A stretch of 64,000 bases of DNA from Pseudomonas luteola NBRC 103146 (GCF_002091675.1 NZ_BDAE01000005.1:62001-126000), one strand, 5' to 3'; positions 45,543 to 54,933 are shown, numbered from the stretch's first letter. The notes: a model not told the origin generated them from the letters alone. Numbers and translations: made by a program.

Positions 45543-45559
45543 AGCAGGCGTCGTGCCAA
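45543..45559 (-). promoter_or_regulatory. Sigma-54 (RpoN) promoter of the candidate small RNA
   Basis: Minus strand TTGGCACGACGCCTGCT. GG and GC are 10 bases apart as required for -24/-12 elements; the only departure from TTGGCACG-N4-TTGCT is one base in the -12 box. Confidence 0.8.
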
Positions 45560-45594
45560 CTTTTCATAATTTTCTGAACGAAAAGTTCAGGCAT

Positions 45595-45619
45595 AAAAAA
45601 GCGCCGATTAAGGCGCCTT
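45595..45619 (-). terminator. Terminator of ntrBC
   Basis: On the minus strand GCGCC, loop TTAATC, GGCGC and T6, beginning about 15 bases after the ntrC stop. Confidence 0.85.
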
Positions 45620-45633
45620 TTAGCCTATAGGGC

Positions 45634-47064
45634 TTAGTCTTCACCCTCTTCATCGGGGCCATCGACTTTCATGCCCAGCTCTTTGATCTTCCGGGTCAGC
45701 GTGTTGCGTCCCCAGCCCAGGAGAACCGCGGCATCACGACGGCGGCCGGCGGTATGCTTGAGCGCGGTCTCGATCATGATTCGCTCAAAAGCAGGCACGG
45801 CGCTGTCTAGAAGGCTTGACTGTCCACGAGTCAATGCCTGATCCGCCCAGTGACGCAAGGCTTGTTCCCAGTTGGCGGCGGGTTGCGCATCCTGCGGCTG
45901 GCTAAGGAGTTCCGGCGGCAGGTCATCGATCAATACCTCCCGGCTGGACGCCATCACCGTGATCCAGCGACAGGTATTTTCCAGTTGCCGGACGTTACCT
46001 TGCCAGGACAGGCCCTTCATGTACTCCTCGGTTTCCGGTCTTAGCGTTTTGGGTTCTACCGCCAGCTCTTGCGCCGCTCGTGCCAGGAAATGCCGGGCCA
46101 GCGCTGGAATATCCTCGCGGCGATCAGCCAGACGAGGGATGTGGATACGAATCACGTTGAGGCGATGAAACAGGTCCTCGCGAAACTTGCCATCCCGGAC
46201 CAGACCCTCCAGGTTCTGGTGGGTTGCGGCAATGATGCGGACATCCACCTTGACTGGGGTATGGCCCCCTACGCGATAGAACTCACCATCAGCCAAGACC
46301 CGCAGCAGGCGCGTCTGGGTATCGGCTGGCATGTCTCCGATCTCATCAAGAAACAAGGTTCCACCATCGGCCTGCTCGAAACGGCCTCGACGCTGGTTGG
46401 CCGCGCCTGTGAAGGCCCCTTTTTCGTGGCCGAACAGCTCGGACTCCATCAAGTCCTTGGGAATGGCGGCCATGTTCAGCGCAATGAAAGGCGCAGCCGC
46501 ACGCGGGCTGTGGCGGTGCAGGGCATGGGCAACCAGCTCTTTACCTGTGCCCGACTCGCCATTGATCAGAACCGTAATGTTGGAATGGGAGAGCCGGCCG
46601 ATGGCGCGAAACACCTCCTGCATTGCCGGCGCTTCACCAATGATTTCCGGTGTTCGCGTCAGGTGAGCGGGCTCCTCGAATCCCTGCTGTTCCTGGGCAT
46701 GCTGGCCGGCGCGCTTGACCAACGCGACGGCCTCATCGACGTCGAACGGCTTGGGCAGGTATTCAAACGCGCCCCCTTGATAGGAGGCGACAGCGCTGTC
46801 GAGATCCGAATGTGCCGTCATGATGATCACAGGCAGACGAGGGTGAACCTCCCGAATGCGTGACAATAAGTCCAGGCCACTGGCGCCAGGCATGCGAATA
46901 TCGGAAATGATGACATCCGGCTGCTGGCGGCCGAGCCGATTCATGACGCTGTCCGCATTCTCAAAGGCAACGGTCGTCATGCCTTCCTGCTGAAGGGCCT
47001 TTTCTAGTACCCAGCGAATGGAACGGTCGTCGTCGACGATCCAGACGGTCTCCGAACGGCTCAT
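45634..47064 (-). CDS. ntrC: Nitrogen regulation response regulator NtrC
   Basis: 476-aa sigma-54-dependent activator (NR-I). The receiver domain has phospho-acceptor Asp55 in VIISDIRMPG. The AAA+ domain (about residues 145-375) has Walker A GESGTGKE, the GAFTGA loop that contacts sigma-54, and Walker B GGTLFLDEIGD. The C-terminal Fis-type helix-turn-helix is AAVLLGWGRNTLTRKIKELG. Four-base overlap with ntrB. Likely targets visible in this window are the glnA enhancer pair and the small RNA promoter just downstream of ntrC. Confidence 0.98.
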   Translation of the reverse strand: MSRSETVWIVDDDRSIRWVLEKALQQEGMTTVAFENADSVMNRLGRQQPDVIISDIRMPGASGLDLLSRIREVHPRLPVIIMTAHSDLDSAVASYQGGAFEYLPKPFDVDEAVALVKRAGQHAQEQQGFEEPAHLTRTPEIIGEAPAMQEVFRAIGRLSHSNITVLINGESGTGKELVAHALHRHSPRAAAPFIALNMAAIPKDLMESELFGHEKGAFTGAANQRRGRFEQADGGTLFLDEIGDMPADTQTRLLRVLADGEFYRVGGHTPVKVDVRIIAATHQNLEGLVRDGKFREDLFHRLNVIRIHIPRLADRREDIPALARHFLARAAQELAVEPKTLRPETEEYMKGLSWQGNVRQLENTCRWITVMASSREVLIDDLPPELLSQPQDAQPAANWEQALRHWADQALTRGQSSLLDSAVPAFERIMIETALKHTAGRRRDAAVLLGWGRNTLTRKIKELGMKVDGPDEEGED

Positions 47065-48137
47065 AAAGGCTCCTTATCCAACGGCAGGAAAATACTGAAG
47101 GCAGTGTGTCCAGGTTGACTCAGGCACTCGATAAGGCCTTGGTGCTGAGAAATGATGTTTTGCGTGATGGCCAGGCCCAGACCGGTCCCGTCTGGGCGAC
47201 CGCTGACCATCGGATAGAAGATGGTTTCCTGCATGTCGGCAGGAATACCCGGGCCGTTATCGATGATTTCGACCTTGCACACCAACCGATGGCGAATATG
47301 GGCAATAGTGAACTGGCGGAGCGCACGCGTCCGCAGCGTGATACGTCCCAGGCGCAGCTCATTGTGTTCGGAAATGGCCTGCATGGCGTTTCGCACAATA
47401 TTGAGGACTGCCTGGATCAACTGCTCCTTGTCGATAAGGAGGTCCGGAATGCTCGGATCGTAATCGCGTACCAGAGAGATACCACCCTGGCTTTCGGCAT
47501 CCACCAGACTGCAAACACGCTCTAGCACCTCATGAATATTGGTACGTGCCAGTTTGGGCAGCTTGTTGGAGCCGAGCATGCGATCCACTAGGTTGCGCAG
47601 GCGGTCAGACTCCTCAATGATGACGTTCGTGTAATCCTTCAGGGACTCGTCCGGTAACTCTCGAGAGAGGAGTTGCGCAGCGCCACGGATACCTCCAAGG
47701 GGATTCTTGATCTCATGGGCAAGCCCGCGAACCAGCAGTTTGGTCGTTTCCTGTTTGGAAAGCTGGGCTTCCTCTTTGGTAATTCGCAGGAGACGATCCC
47801 TGGGATGCACCTCCAGCAACAGGTAGGTCGTAGAAGGGCTGAGCACAGGCGTAACAGCATAATCCACCGTCAGGTTGTTGCCTGTAGTGGACACCAGCAG
47901 TGCTTCACGCTTGGTAAACGGGTGCGAGTGCTCCACTGCCTGACGAAGGGCCTGGAGCGCTTCCGGCGACTCGGTGAACAATTCACTGATGAATTGACCG
48001 TGGCTACGCTGACCGCTGACAGCCAACAGCATTTCAGCTGCCGGATTCATGTACTCAAGGCGCAGCTCGGCGTTGAGCAGAATGACTGCCGTCGTAAGGT
48101 TATCCAGCAGCAGACGATGCATCATTTCCGTAGGCAT
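47061..48137 (-). CDS. ntrB: Nitrogen regulation sensor kinase NtrB
   Basis: 358-aa soluble histidine kinase/phosphatase (NR-II) that phosphorylates NtrC when PII is uridylylated. A PAS domain occupies about residues 10-115 (ILLNAELRLEYMNPAAEMLL). The H box has His141 in VRGLAHEIKNPLGGIRGAAQ, the N box reads ELDIL-like LNIVRNAMQA, and the G boxes are DNGPGIP and GRPDGTGLGL. No transmembrane segment, as expected. It is transcribed with ntrC; glnA lies upstream beyond two small secreted-protein genes instead of directly next to ntrB as in enterics. Confidence 0.98.
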   Translation of the reverse strand: MPTEMMHRLLLDNLTTAVILLNAELRLEYMNPAAEMLLAVSGQRSHGQFISELFTESPEALQALRQAVEHSHPFTKREALLVSTTGNNLTVDYAVTPVLSPSTTYLLLEVHPRDRLLRITKEEAQLSKQETTKLLVRGLAHEIKNPLGGIRGAAQLLSRELPDESLKDYTNVIIEESDRLRNLVDRMLGSNKLPKLARTNIHEVLERVCSLVDAESQGGISLVRDYDPSIPDLLIDKEQLIQAVLNIVRNAMQAISEHNELRLGRITLRTRALRQFTIAHIRHRLVCKVEIIDNGPGIPADMQETIFYPMVSGRPDGTGLGLAITQNIISQHQGLIECLSQPGHTAFSIFLPLDKEPL

Positions 48138-48303
48138 GGCGAATCAGCTTTGATGTGACGATCCATGAAAATGCAAGAAACAAACCAAGCTACGTAAATA
48201 GGCTGCCCTGTGTTAGGGCAAGCCCATAACCTGTGCACTGCACGTAGCCTTAAGCTGTTTTCTGGCTAATCAGGATGTCTCGTTTTGGTGCGGCCTACAG
48301 TAT

Positions 48304-48320
48304 TGCACTGATATGGTGCA
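48304..48320. promoter_or_regulatory. NtrC-type site upstream of ntrB
   Basis: TGCAC-TGATAT-GGTGCA, a 17-base dyad with the arms of the NtrC consensus. It lies about 170 bases upstream of the ntrB start. No sigma-54 promoter is evident between them, so it may serve autorepression or be fortuitous. Confidence 0.45.
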
Positions 48321-48335
48321 TAAGGGGCTGGCGCT

Positions 48336-48974
48336 TTATTCTTCTTCGGGTTTTTCAGAAAGCGGACATTCGGGACGAATACCCCACTCACCGTCCTTGC
48401 AGGGTTTGGCCAGACGCCGCTGAGACAGCGACATGCGCTTCATATGGAAAGGTTGGCTAGGCGTACGCTCGACCACGACGCCGCCTTCCGTAACGATTTC
48501 CACCGCGATCTGATGCGTGCCCCGATCCAGGTTTTCAAGTGGAAATACCGGACTGCGCCCAGGGGCTCCTGCGGGTTGGCCATCCAGAATCAGCCGGTAG
48601 AAATGAGTAGGCATCAGTTCTGGATCGCTGGTGGCTGTTACGATCAGCTCACCGGCATTGCTCCGAATCGTAGCGTCCGGCTCCGGTACAAGAATGCGCA
48701 GCATCTGGTAGGACGCGATCTGAGCAGGTGGCGGTGGGGCGGATGGCTGCACCGGTTTACGAATATCCGGATTGGAGGGTGACAGCTTGATCGTGCGTGG
48801 TGCAGCAGGCGACGGCATGCTGTTGGAAGGCTGAATCGTGACAGGGTTGGCCTTGATGCCCTTTGGAGGACTGTCCGTGAAGATGCGGTTACCTTCGGCA
48901 TCGGTGTAGGTGTACACGGCTGCAAAGGCCGGCTGCGTCAGGAAGAGTAGTACAAGCAGATAAATGAAGCGCAT
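48336..48974 (-). CDS. DUF4124 domain secreted protein, copy 1
   Basis: 212-aa protein with a signal peptide (MRFIYLLVLLFLTQPAFA), an N-terminal DUF4124 domain (VYTYTDAEGNRIFTDSPP), a Pro-rich linker, and a C-terminal Ig-like beta domain (about residues 95-175). The last 20 residues are charged and contain a Cys pair (Cys193, Cys204). Its function is unknown; the pair between glnA and ntrB is conserved in Pseudomonas. It starts 10 bases after its paralogue with no good ribosome-binding site, so it is probably translated by coupling. Confidence 0.88.
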   Translation of the reverse strand: MRFIYLLVLLFLTQPAFAAVYTYTDAEGNRIFTDSPPKGIKANPVTIQPSNSMPSPAAPRTIKLSPSNPDIRKPVQPSAPPPPAQIASYQMLRILVPEPDATIRSNAGELIVTATSDPELMPTHFYRLILDGQPAGAPGRSPVFPLENLDRGTHQIAVEIVTEGGVVVERTPSQPFHMKRMSLSQRRLAKPCKDGEWGIRPECPLSEKPEEE

Positions 48975-48983
48975 CGGTAAGGA

Positions 48984-49511
48984 TCAACGACTCGGACTGT
49001 TGAGGCTGATGCGTTGCACCGTGATCTCAACGGGCTCGCTCTGTTGTACGACACGTGTACCTTCGACCACCTCTATGGCCAGGCTGTGGGTGCCACGGTC
49101 TATGTTAGTCAGATGAAAAAAAGGTGCTCGGGTCGGCTCACCATAAGGTTGCCCATCCACCAGCAGGCGAAGTTCATGGCCGGGCGATAGGGCAGGCGTT
49201 ATGGTCGCGCTAATGGAAAAAGTGCCATTGTTCGCTCGTAGCGCTTCATCGTCAGGCGCATCCAGGCGCAGGGTTTGATAAGGCTGACTCGTGGCTGCGC
49301 CCGTGTCGGGCGGGGACGGAGAGGGCGCGGTCGACGCCGGCGTTTCGGCTTTCACGGTGTTGGGGCGCTGCAGTTCGACCCGTTCGGCAGGCGCGTTCGC
49401 TGGCGGCTGGTCGCTGAAGACTGTTTGGCCGTTCGGGCCTACCGAGCGATAGATTTCGGCGTGAACAGGCAAGGTCATGGCAAACACTAGGCTGGCGAAC
49501 AGCAGGCGCAT
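48984..49511 (-). CDS. DUF4124 domain secreted protein, copy 2
   Basis: 175-aa paralogue: signal MRLLFASLVFAMTLPVHA, DUF4124 domain (IYRSVGPNGQTVFSDQPP), Ser/Pro/Thr-rich linker and Ig-like domain (HELRLLVDGQPYGEPTRA, LTNIDRGTHSLAIEVVEG). The ATG at 49511 is preceded by AGGAAC; the in-frame start at 49637 overlaps the glnA terminator and is rejected. It lies downstream of glnA, behind a terminator, so it probably has its own promoter; a 16-base near-palindrome is 13 bases upstream of the ATG. Confidence 0.88.
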   Translation of the reverse strand: MRLLFASLVFAMTLPVHAEIYRSVGPNGQTVFSDQPPANAPAERVELQRPNTVKAETPASTAPSPSPPDTGAATSQPYQTLRLDAPDDEALRANNGTFSISATITPALSPGHELRLLVDGQPYGEPTRAPFFHLTNIDRGTHSLAIEVVEGTRVVQQSEPVEITVQRISLNSPSR

Positions 49512-49524
49512 ATCTGTTCCTAGG

Positions 49525-49540
49525 GTGACACTAGCGTCAC
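49525..49540. promoter_or_regulatory. Near-palindrome before the DUF4124 pair
   Basis: GTGAC-ACTAGC-GTCAC, with a central CTAG and 5-bp exact arms. Its position close to the ATG at 49511 suits an operator, but no family is recognised. Confidence 0.3.
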
Positions 49541-49603
49541 ATAGAGAAAGAAGTAAGTCATAAGCGTTGCACTGACAGGCCCTTATGACAAGCGCCCATA
49601 AGC

Positions 49604-49627
49604 AAAAGGCCTCCCGAAGGAGGCCTC
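49604..49627 (-). terminator. Terminator of glnA
   Basis: On the minus strand AGGCCTCC, TTCG tetraloop, GGAGGCCTTTT, starting about 19 bases after the glnA stop. Confidence 0.92.
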
Positions 49628-49645
49628 TGCTGTACAACCGGTGGC

Positions 49646-51052
49646 TTAGACGCTGTAGTACAGGTCGTATTCCAGCGGGTGAACGAAGGTGCGAACCTTG
49701 ATCTCTTCTTCGCTCTTGAGCTCGATATAGGTATCGATGAACTCATCAGTGAAGACGCCACCCTTGGTCAGGAACGCGCGGTCAGCGTCCAGGGACTCCA
49801 GTGCTTCCTTCAGGCTGCCACATACCTGCGGGATCTGCTTGGCCTCTTCTGGCGGCAGGTCGTACAGGTTCTTGTCGGCAGCATCGCCAGGATGAATCTT
49901 GTTCTGGATACCATCCAGGCCCGCCATCAGCAGTGCAGCGAAGCACAGGTAAGGGTTGGCCGCCGGGTCCGGGAAGCGCGCTTCGATACGGCGGGCTTTC
50001 GGGCTGGAAACGTAGGGGATACGGATCGAGGCGGAACGGTTGCGAGCCGAGTAGGCCAACATGACCGGTGCTTCAAAGCCGGGAACCAGACGCTTATAGG
50101 AGTTGGTGGACGGGTTGGTAAAGCCATTCAGAGCCTTGCCATGCTTGATGATGCCGCCGATGAAGTACAGGGCAGTATCGGACAGGCCGGCATAGCCTTC
50201 GCCTGCGAACGTGTTCTTGCCTTCCTTGGAGATAGACATGTGAACGTGCATGCCCGAGCCGTTATCGCCATACAGCGGCTTCGGCATGAAGGTTACGGTC
50301 TTGCCGTAGGCATCAGCGACGTTGTGTACGCAGTACTTCAGCGTCTGGACTTCGTCCGCCTTGGCTACCAGCGTGTTGAACTTCACGCCGATCTCGTTCT
50401 GGCCGGCAGTCGCCACTTCATGGTGGTGAACTTCAACAACCAGACCCATTTCTTCCAGCGCATTACACATGGCCGTACGGATTTCGTGGTCGTGGTCGAC
50501 CGGCGGAACCGGGAAGTAACCGCCCTTGACGCCCGGACGGTGACCCTTGTTGCCGCTTTCGAAATCAGCGTCAGTGTTCCAGGATGCCTGTTCGGAAAAG
50601 ATCTTGAACATGGAGCCGGAGATGTCAGACTTGAACTTCACTTCGTCGAAGATGAAGAACTCGGGCTCTGGACCTACGAATACAGTGTCACCGATACCGG
50701 TGGACTTCAGATACTCTTCGGCAGCCTTGGCAATAGCACGGGGATCGCGCTCATAAGGCTGCATGGTGGACGGTTCGATGATGTCGCAGACCAGGATCAC
50801 GGTCGGCTCTTCAGTGAACGGATCCAGCACGGCGGTGCTGTCGTCCGGCATCAGGATCATGTCGGAAGCTTCGATACCTTTCCAGCCAGCAATGGAGGAG
50901 CCGTCGAACATTTTGCCGTGTTCGAAGAAGTCTTCATCGAGGGCGTCGCGAGCGGGCATAGTAACGTGCTGCTGCTTTCCCTTGGTGTCCGTGAAGCGCA
51001 GGTCTATCCACTTCACGTCGTTTTCTTTGATCAGTTGAACCGCCTTCGACAT
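49646..51052 (-). CDS. glnA: Glutamine synthetase, type I
   Basis: 468-aa dodecameric enzyme joining ammonia to glutamate. Catalytic and metal motifs include [40 protein letters not shown] and [13 protein letters not shown]. The adenylylation site is Tyr397 in [11 protein letters not shown], the same residue number as in E. coli, so GlnE-type control is expected. Transcription should be NtrC/sigma-54 dependent: a consensus -24/-12 promoter and two enhancers lie in the 369-base upstream gap. Confidence 0.98.
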   Translation of the reverse strand: MSKAVQLIKENDVKWIDLRFTDTKGKQQHVTMPARDALDEDFFEHGKMFDGSSIAGWKGIEASDMILMPDDSTAVLDPFTEEPTVILVCDIIEPSTMQPYERDPRAIAKAAEEYLKSTGIGDTVFVGPEPEFFIFDEVKFKSDISGSMFKIFSEQASWNTDADFESGNKGHRPGVKGGYFPVPPVDHDHEIRTAMCNALEEMGLVVEVHHHEVATAGQNEIGVKFNTLVAKADEVQTLKYCVHNVADAYGKTVTFMPKPLYGDNGSGMHVHMSISKEGKNTFAGEGYAGLSDTALYFIGGIIKHGKALNGFTNPSTNSYKRLVPGFEAPVMLAYSARNRSASIRIPYVSSPKARRIEARFPDPAANPYLCFAALLMAGLDGIQNKIHPGDAADKNLYDLPPEEAKQIPQVCGSLKEALESLDADRAFLTKGGVFTDEFIDTYIELKSEEEIKVRTFVHPLEYDLYYSV

Positions 51053-51122
51053 GTTTTCCTCCAGAGGGATTGAGGCTGGGAGCGGTTGGCGTAACTCCCA
51101 GGATCAGGTGTACCCGTAGCAA

Positions 51123-51160
51123 GGGCACTTCTGAAAACGGTTGCGCTTTCAGAAGAGCCC
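51123..51160 (-). promoter_or_regulatory. Stable hairpin in the glnA 5' leader
   Basis: GGGCACTTCTGAAA and TTTCAGAAGAGCCC pair over 14 positions with one mismatch, around a 10-base loop. It lies between the predicted glnA start of transcription (51183) and the ATG (51052), about 70-110 bases upstream of the ATG. No T tract follows it. Confidence 0.6.
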
Positions 51161-51193
51161 TATCCTCGCCTAAGGGCTACTGCCTCACAAGGG

Positions 51194-51210
51194 AGCAAGT
51201 AGCGTGCCAG
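51194..51210 (-). promoter_or_regulatory. Sigma-54 promoter of glnA
   Basis: Minus strand CTGGCACGCTACTTGCT: a full TGGCACG-N4-TTGC match. The predicted transcription start is at 51183. Confidence 0.95.
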
Positions 51211-51282
51211 TGCCCTGTAATGGACAGGGCCGCACTAACACTAGGCCTTGGCCGTTAATAGTGCCTTTGGAATAGACCACTG

Positions 51283-51299
51283 AGCACCAAAAGCGTGCT
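51283..51299. promoter_or_regulatory. NtrC enhancer 1 of glnA
   Basis: AGCACC-AAAAG-CGTGCT. Its centre is 108 bases upstream of the predicted glnA start. Confidence 0.85.
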
Positions 51300-51312
51300 T
51301 TATATTTTTTAT

Positions 51313-51329
51313 AGCACCAAATTGGTGCT
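51313..51329. promoter_or_regulatory. NtrC enhancer 2 of glnA
   Basis: AGCACC-AAATT-GGTGCT, a perfect dyad. Its centre is 138 bases upstream of the predicted start and 30 bases (three helical turns) from enhancer 1. Confidence 0.9.
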
Positions 51330-51421
51330 TTTATGTATTTAGACCAATGGAAGTCAGAACTTTCAGTTTGAGCTATACTTGTCGACCTTTTCTCGTCGTT
51401 TCCGCTCTTCTTTAAAATTTC

Positions 51422-52876
51422 ATGAAGCTCATCGTCAAAGTCTTTCCGGAAATCACTATCAAAAGTCGTCCGGTGCGCAAGCGTTTCATTCGCCAGCTGG
51501 CGAAGAATATCCGGGTGGTCTTGAGGGATCTGGACCCGAACCTGACGGTGGAGGGTGAGTGGGATAACCTGGAAGTCGAAACACAGCAGACCGAGCCGAA
51601 GGTTCTGCGCGAGATGATCGAGCGCCTGACCTGCACGCCAGGGATCGGTCATTTCCTGGAGGTCCATGAATACCCGCTGGGCGACTTCGAAGATATTCTC
51701 GACAAATGCATCCAGCATTTCGGTGAGCGCATTCGCGGCAAGGTATTCTCCTTGCGCTGCAAGCGGGCCGGCAAACATGATTTCAGCTCCATGGACATAG
51801 AGCGCTACGTCGGGGGCGGACTGCGCCAGCGCTGTGGCGGTGCGGGGATTTCCCTCAAGGATCCCGAGGTGCTTGCACGCATCGAGATCCGCCATGACCG
51901 CCTGTTCGTGATTGATCGGCAGCACGACGGTCTGGGAGGGTATCCACTGGGTGCTCTCGAACAGGTGCTGGTGCTCATGTCCGGTGGTTACGACTCAACC
52001 GTTGCCGCCTACCAAATGATGCGTCGCGGCCTGGTCAGTCATTTCTGCTTCTTCAATCTGGGTGGGCGTGCTCATGAATTGGGCGTTATGGAGGTTGCCC
52101 ATTATCTGTGGGAGAAATTCGGCCGTTCCCAGCGCGTGCTGTTTATCAGCGTGCCGTTCGAAGAGGTGGTCGGCGAGATCCTGACCAAGGTGGATGACAG
52201 CCAGATGGGCGTCATCCTCAAGCGCATGATGCTGCGCGCAGCCAGCCGCATGGCTGAGCGCCTAGACATCGATGCGCTGGTCACGGGCGAGGCGATCTCG
52301 CAGGTTTCCAGCCAGACCCTGCCCAACCTGGCCGTAATCGACCGTGTCACCGATACGCTGGTGCTGCGTCCACTGCTGGCCAGTCACAAGCAGGACATCA
52401 TCGACACGGCCGAACAGATCGGCACGGCGGCATTTGCCAAGCACATGCCGGAGTACTGCGGCGTGATTTCGGTGAACCCGACGACCAAGGCCAAGGGCTA
52501 CCGTATCGAGCACGAAGAAACCAAATTCGACATGACCATCCTGGACGCAGCCCTTGAGCGCGCTACGATGATGACAGTCGACAAGGTGATCGACGAGCTT
52601 GGCAAGGATTTGAAGGTTGAGGAAGTCAGCCAGGCGCTGCCTGGTCAGATCGTGCTCGACATTCGTCACCCAGATAGTCAGGAGGATGATCCTCTGGCCG
52701 TGGACGGTGTCGAAGTGCAGGCTATGCCATTCTTTGCACTGAACAATCGATTCAAGGAGCTGGACGAGAGTCGCCAGTACCTTCTCTACTGTGACAAAGG
52801 GGTCATGAGTCGCCTGCATGCTCATCATTTGCTCAATGAGGGGCATGCGAATGTACGTGTTTATCGCCCGGACTAA
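51422..52876 (+). CDS. thiI: tRNA 4-thiouridine synthase / sulfur transferase
   Basis: 484-aa protein that makes s4U8 in tRNA and can feed sulfur to thiamine synthesis. A ferredoxin-like and THUMP region covers about residues 1-165 ([20 protein letters not shown]). The PP-loop ATPase motif is [16 protein letters not shown]. The C-terminal rhodanese domain (about 385-484) carries the sulfur-accepting Cys457 in [14 protein letters not shown], and the partner Cys lies in [10 protein letters not shown]. It is the long (rhodanese-containing) form. Divergent from glnA. Confidence 0.97.
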   Translation: MKLIVKVFPEITIKSRPVRKRFIRQLAKNIRVVLRDLDPNLTVEGEWDNLEVETQQTEPKVLREMIERLTCTPGIGHFLEVHEYPLGDFEDILDKCIQHFGERIRGKVFSLRCKRAGKHDFSSMDIERYVGGGLRQRCGGAGISLKDPEVLARIEIRHDRLFVIDRQHDGLGGYPLGALEQVLVLMSGGYDSTVAAYQMMRRGLVSHFCFFNLGGRAHELGVMEVAHYLWEKFGRSQRVLFISVPFEEVVGEILTKVDDSQMGVILKRMMLRAASRMAERLDIDALVTGEAISQVSSQTLPNLAVIDRVTDTLVLRPLLASHKQDIIDTAEQIGTAAFAKHMPEYCGVISVNPTTKAKGYRIEHEETKFDMTILDAALERATMMTVDKVIDELGKDLKVEEVSQALPGQIVLDIRHPDSQEDDPLAVDGVEVQAMPFFALNNRFKELDESRQYLLYCDKGVMSRLHAHHLLNEGHANVRVYRPD

Positions 52877-53093
52877 ACAGCCCGGGCTGTTTGGCGGCAG
52901 CATTCGCCATCGCCCTCCCGACCGGGGTTGAGGGCAGGCCTGTCGGGCTGCTCGTAGGCGCAGATCTCATTGGCGCCTTTGTTTCTCTGGATTAAATGCC
53001 CTTTGGGCTTGAATGAATTTTGCTGAATGTCGTGTCGGGCTTGCTGTGATCAGCCGCTGCGGCCCGGCTCAACTTGATAACGAGACTGAAAAA

Positions 53094-54914
53094 GTGATCG
53101 AGAATCTTCGTAATATCGCCATCATCGCCCACGTTGACCATGGCAAGACCACGCTGGTAGACAAGCTGCTGAAGCTGTCCGGTACGCTGGACCGCAAGGA
53201 AGCCGAAGGCGAGCGCGTCATGGACTCCAACGACCAGGAAAGAGAGCGTGGTATTACCATCCTGGCCAAGAACACGGCGATCAAGTGGAACGGCTATAAC
53301 ATCAACATCGTGGATACACCCGGTCACGCTGACTTCGGCGGTGAAGTAGAGCGTGTAATGTCGATGGTTGACTCCGTACTGCTGGTTGTGGACGCGCAAG
53401 ACGGCCCCATGCCTCAGACCCGTTTCGTGACCCAGAAGGCGTTCAAGGCGGGCCTGCGTCCGATCGTGATCGTGAACAAGATCGACCGTCCGGGCGCGCG
53501 TCCAGATTGGGTTATCGACCAGATCTTCGACCTGTTCGACAACCTGGGCGCCACTGATGAGCAGCTGGATTTCCCGATCGTCTACGCCAGCGCCCTGAAC
53601 GGCATCGCCGGCATGGACTACGAGAAGATGGACGACAATATGGATGCTGTGTTCCAGGCCATCATTGACCACGTACCGGCCCCCCAGGTCGACGTGAACG
53701 GCCCGTTCCAGATGCAGATCTCCCAGCTGGACTACAGCAGCTTCCTCGGCGTAATCGGCATTGGCCGTATCGCACGCGGTACGATCAAGGCCAACACTCC
53801 GGTAACCGCTATCGGTGCCGATGGCAAGAAGCGTAACGGCCGCATTCTGAAGATCATGGGTCACCACGGTCTGCAGCGTGTCGAGGTTCCTGAGGCGCAG
53901 GCCGGTGACATCGTTTGCGTCAGCGGCATGGACGAGCTGTTCATTTCCGATACCCTGTGCGACCAGCAGACCGTCGAGGCGCTGCCTCCGCTGACCGTTG
54001 ACCAGCCGACCGTTTCGATGACCTTCCAGGTCAATGACTCGCCGTTCGCTGGCAAAGAAGGCAAGTTCGTGACCAGCCGTAACATCAAGGACCGTCTGGA
54101 CAAGGAGCTGCTGCACAACGTGGCACTGCGTGTTGAGCAGGGCGAATCTCCCGAGAAGTTCAAGGTCTCTGGCCGTGGTGAGCTGCACCTGTCCGTATTG
54201 ATCGAGAACATGCGTCGTGAAGGCTTTGAACTGGCGGTAGGCCGTCCAGAGGTGGTGATCATCGAGAACGAAAACGGCGAGAAGCAGGAGCCGTACGAGA
54301 ACGTCACCATCGACATCGAAGAGCAGCACCAGGGTCCCGTGATGGAGCAAATGGGTCTGCGTAAGGGCGATCTGAGCAACATGATCCCTGACGGAAAAGG
54401 CCGTGTTCGTCTGGAGTACACCATTCCGGCACGTGGTCTGATCGGCTTCCGTAACAACTTCCTGACTCTGACCTCGGGTACTGGCATCCTGACCTCGACC
54501 TTCAGCCACTATGGCCCGATCAAGGCAGGTGAAGTCACCAACCGTCAGAACGGCGTACTGGTGTCCATGGCTACCGGTACTGCACTGACGTATTCGCTGG
54601 AAACTCTGCAAAGCCGCGGCAAGCTGTTCCTCGCGCCTGGCGATGAAATCTATGAAGGTCAGCTATGCGGTATCAACAGCCGTGACAACGACCTCGTGCT
54701 CAACCCCACCAAGGGCAAGAAGCTCGACAACATGCGTGCTTCCGGCAAGGACGAGGTTATCGCCCTGGTTCCACCAATCAAGTTCACCCTTGAACAGGCC
54801 CTGGAATTCATCGCTGAAGATGAGTTGGTTGAAGTAACCCCGAAGTCGATTCGTCTGCGCAAGAAGCTGCTCAACGAAAACGATCGTAAGCGTTACGAGC
54901 GCAGCAAGGTGTAA
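53094..54914 (+). CDS. typA: Ribosome-associated GTPase TypA/BipA
   Basis: 606-aa translational GTPase involved in ribosome assembly and stress or cold adaptation. The GTG at 53094 gives the family start [20 protein letters not shown]; an ATG at 53013 in frame adds 27 residues without conservation. G1 is AHVDHGKT, the switch I threonine is in RERGITI, G3 is DTPGHADF and G4 is NKID. The EF-G-like domains and the BipA-specific C-terminus with [17 protein letters not shown] follow. It is separated from thiI by 217 bases. Confidence 0.97.
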   Translation: MIENLRNIAIIAHVDHGKTTLVDKLLKLSGTLDRKEAEGERVMDSNDQERERGITILAKNTAIKWNGYNINIVDTPGHADFGGEVERVMSMVDSVLLVVDAQDGPMPQTRFVTQKAFKAGLRPIVIVNKIDRPGARPDWVIDQIFDLFDNLGATDEQLDFPIVYASALNGIAGMDYEKMDDNMDAVFQAIIDHVPAPQVDVNGPFQMQISQLDYSSFLGVIGIGRIARGTIKANTPVTAIGADGKKRNGRILKIMGHHGLQRVEVPEAQAGDIVCVSGMDELFISDTLCDQQTVEALPPLTVDQPTVSMTFQVNDSPFAGKEGKFVTSRNIKDRLDKELLHNVALRVEQGESPEKFKVSGRGELHLSVLIENMRREGFELAVGRPEVVIIENENGEKQEPYENVTIDIEEQHQGPVMEQMGLRKGDLSNMIPDGKGRVRLEYTIPARGLIGFRNNFLTLTSGTGILTSTFSHYGPIKAGEVTNRQNGVLVSMATGTALTYSLETLQSRGKLFLAPGDEIYEGQLCGINSRDNDLVLNPTKGKKLDNMRASGKDEVIALVPPIKFTLEQALEFIAEDELVEVTPKSIRLRKKLLNENDRKRYERSKV

Positions 54915-54933
54915 TAACCCGACCGCGCGACTG

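Larger units (their letters stand above)
51053..51421. promoter_or_regulatory. glnA-thiI divergent control region
   Basis: 369 bases without a gene. It contains, from the glnA side: a stem CTGGGAG...CTCCCAG (51076-51101), a 14-bp hairpin (51123-51160), the sigma-54 promoter (51194-51210) and two NtrC sites (51283-51299, 51313-51329). The thiI promoter must lie near the right end, where only a weak ribosome-binding site is seen. Confidence 0.8.

Noticed and set aside
46069..46863. 264-codon plus-strand frame opposite ntrC
   Set aside because: Shadow of the AAA+ domain of ntrC.
49679..51073. 464-codon open frame on the plus strand opposite glnA
   Set aside because: Exact shadow of glnA, whose identity is certain. 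No family features.
52875..52892. AAACAGCCCGGGCTGTTT palindrome at the end of thiI
   Set aside because: Perfect but without a loop or T tract, so it is not called as a terminator; it may contribute weakly.
52992..54611. 539-codon open frame on the minus strand opposite typA
   Set aside because: It is antisense to a fully conserved GTPase gene; the translation is repetitive in V/L/D/H and matches the mirror of high-GC third positions. No ribosome-binding site.
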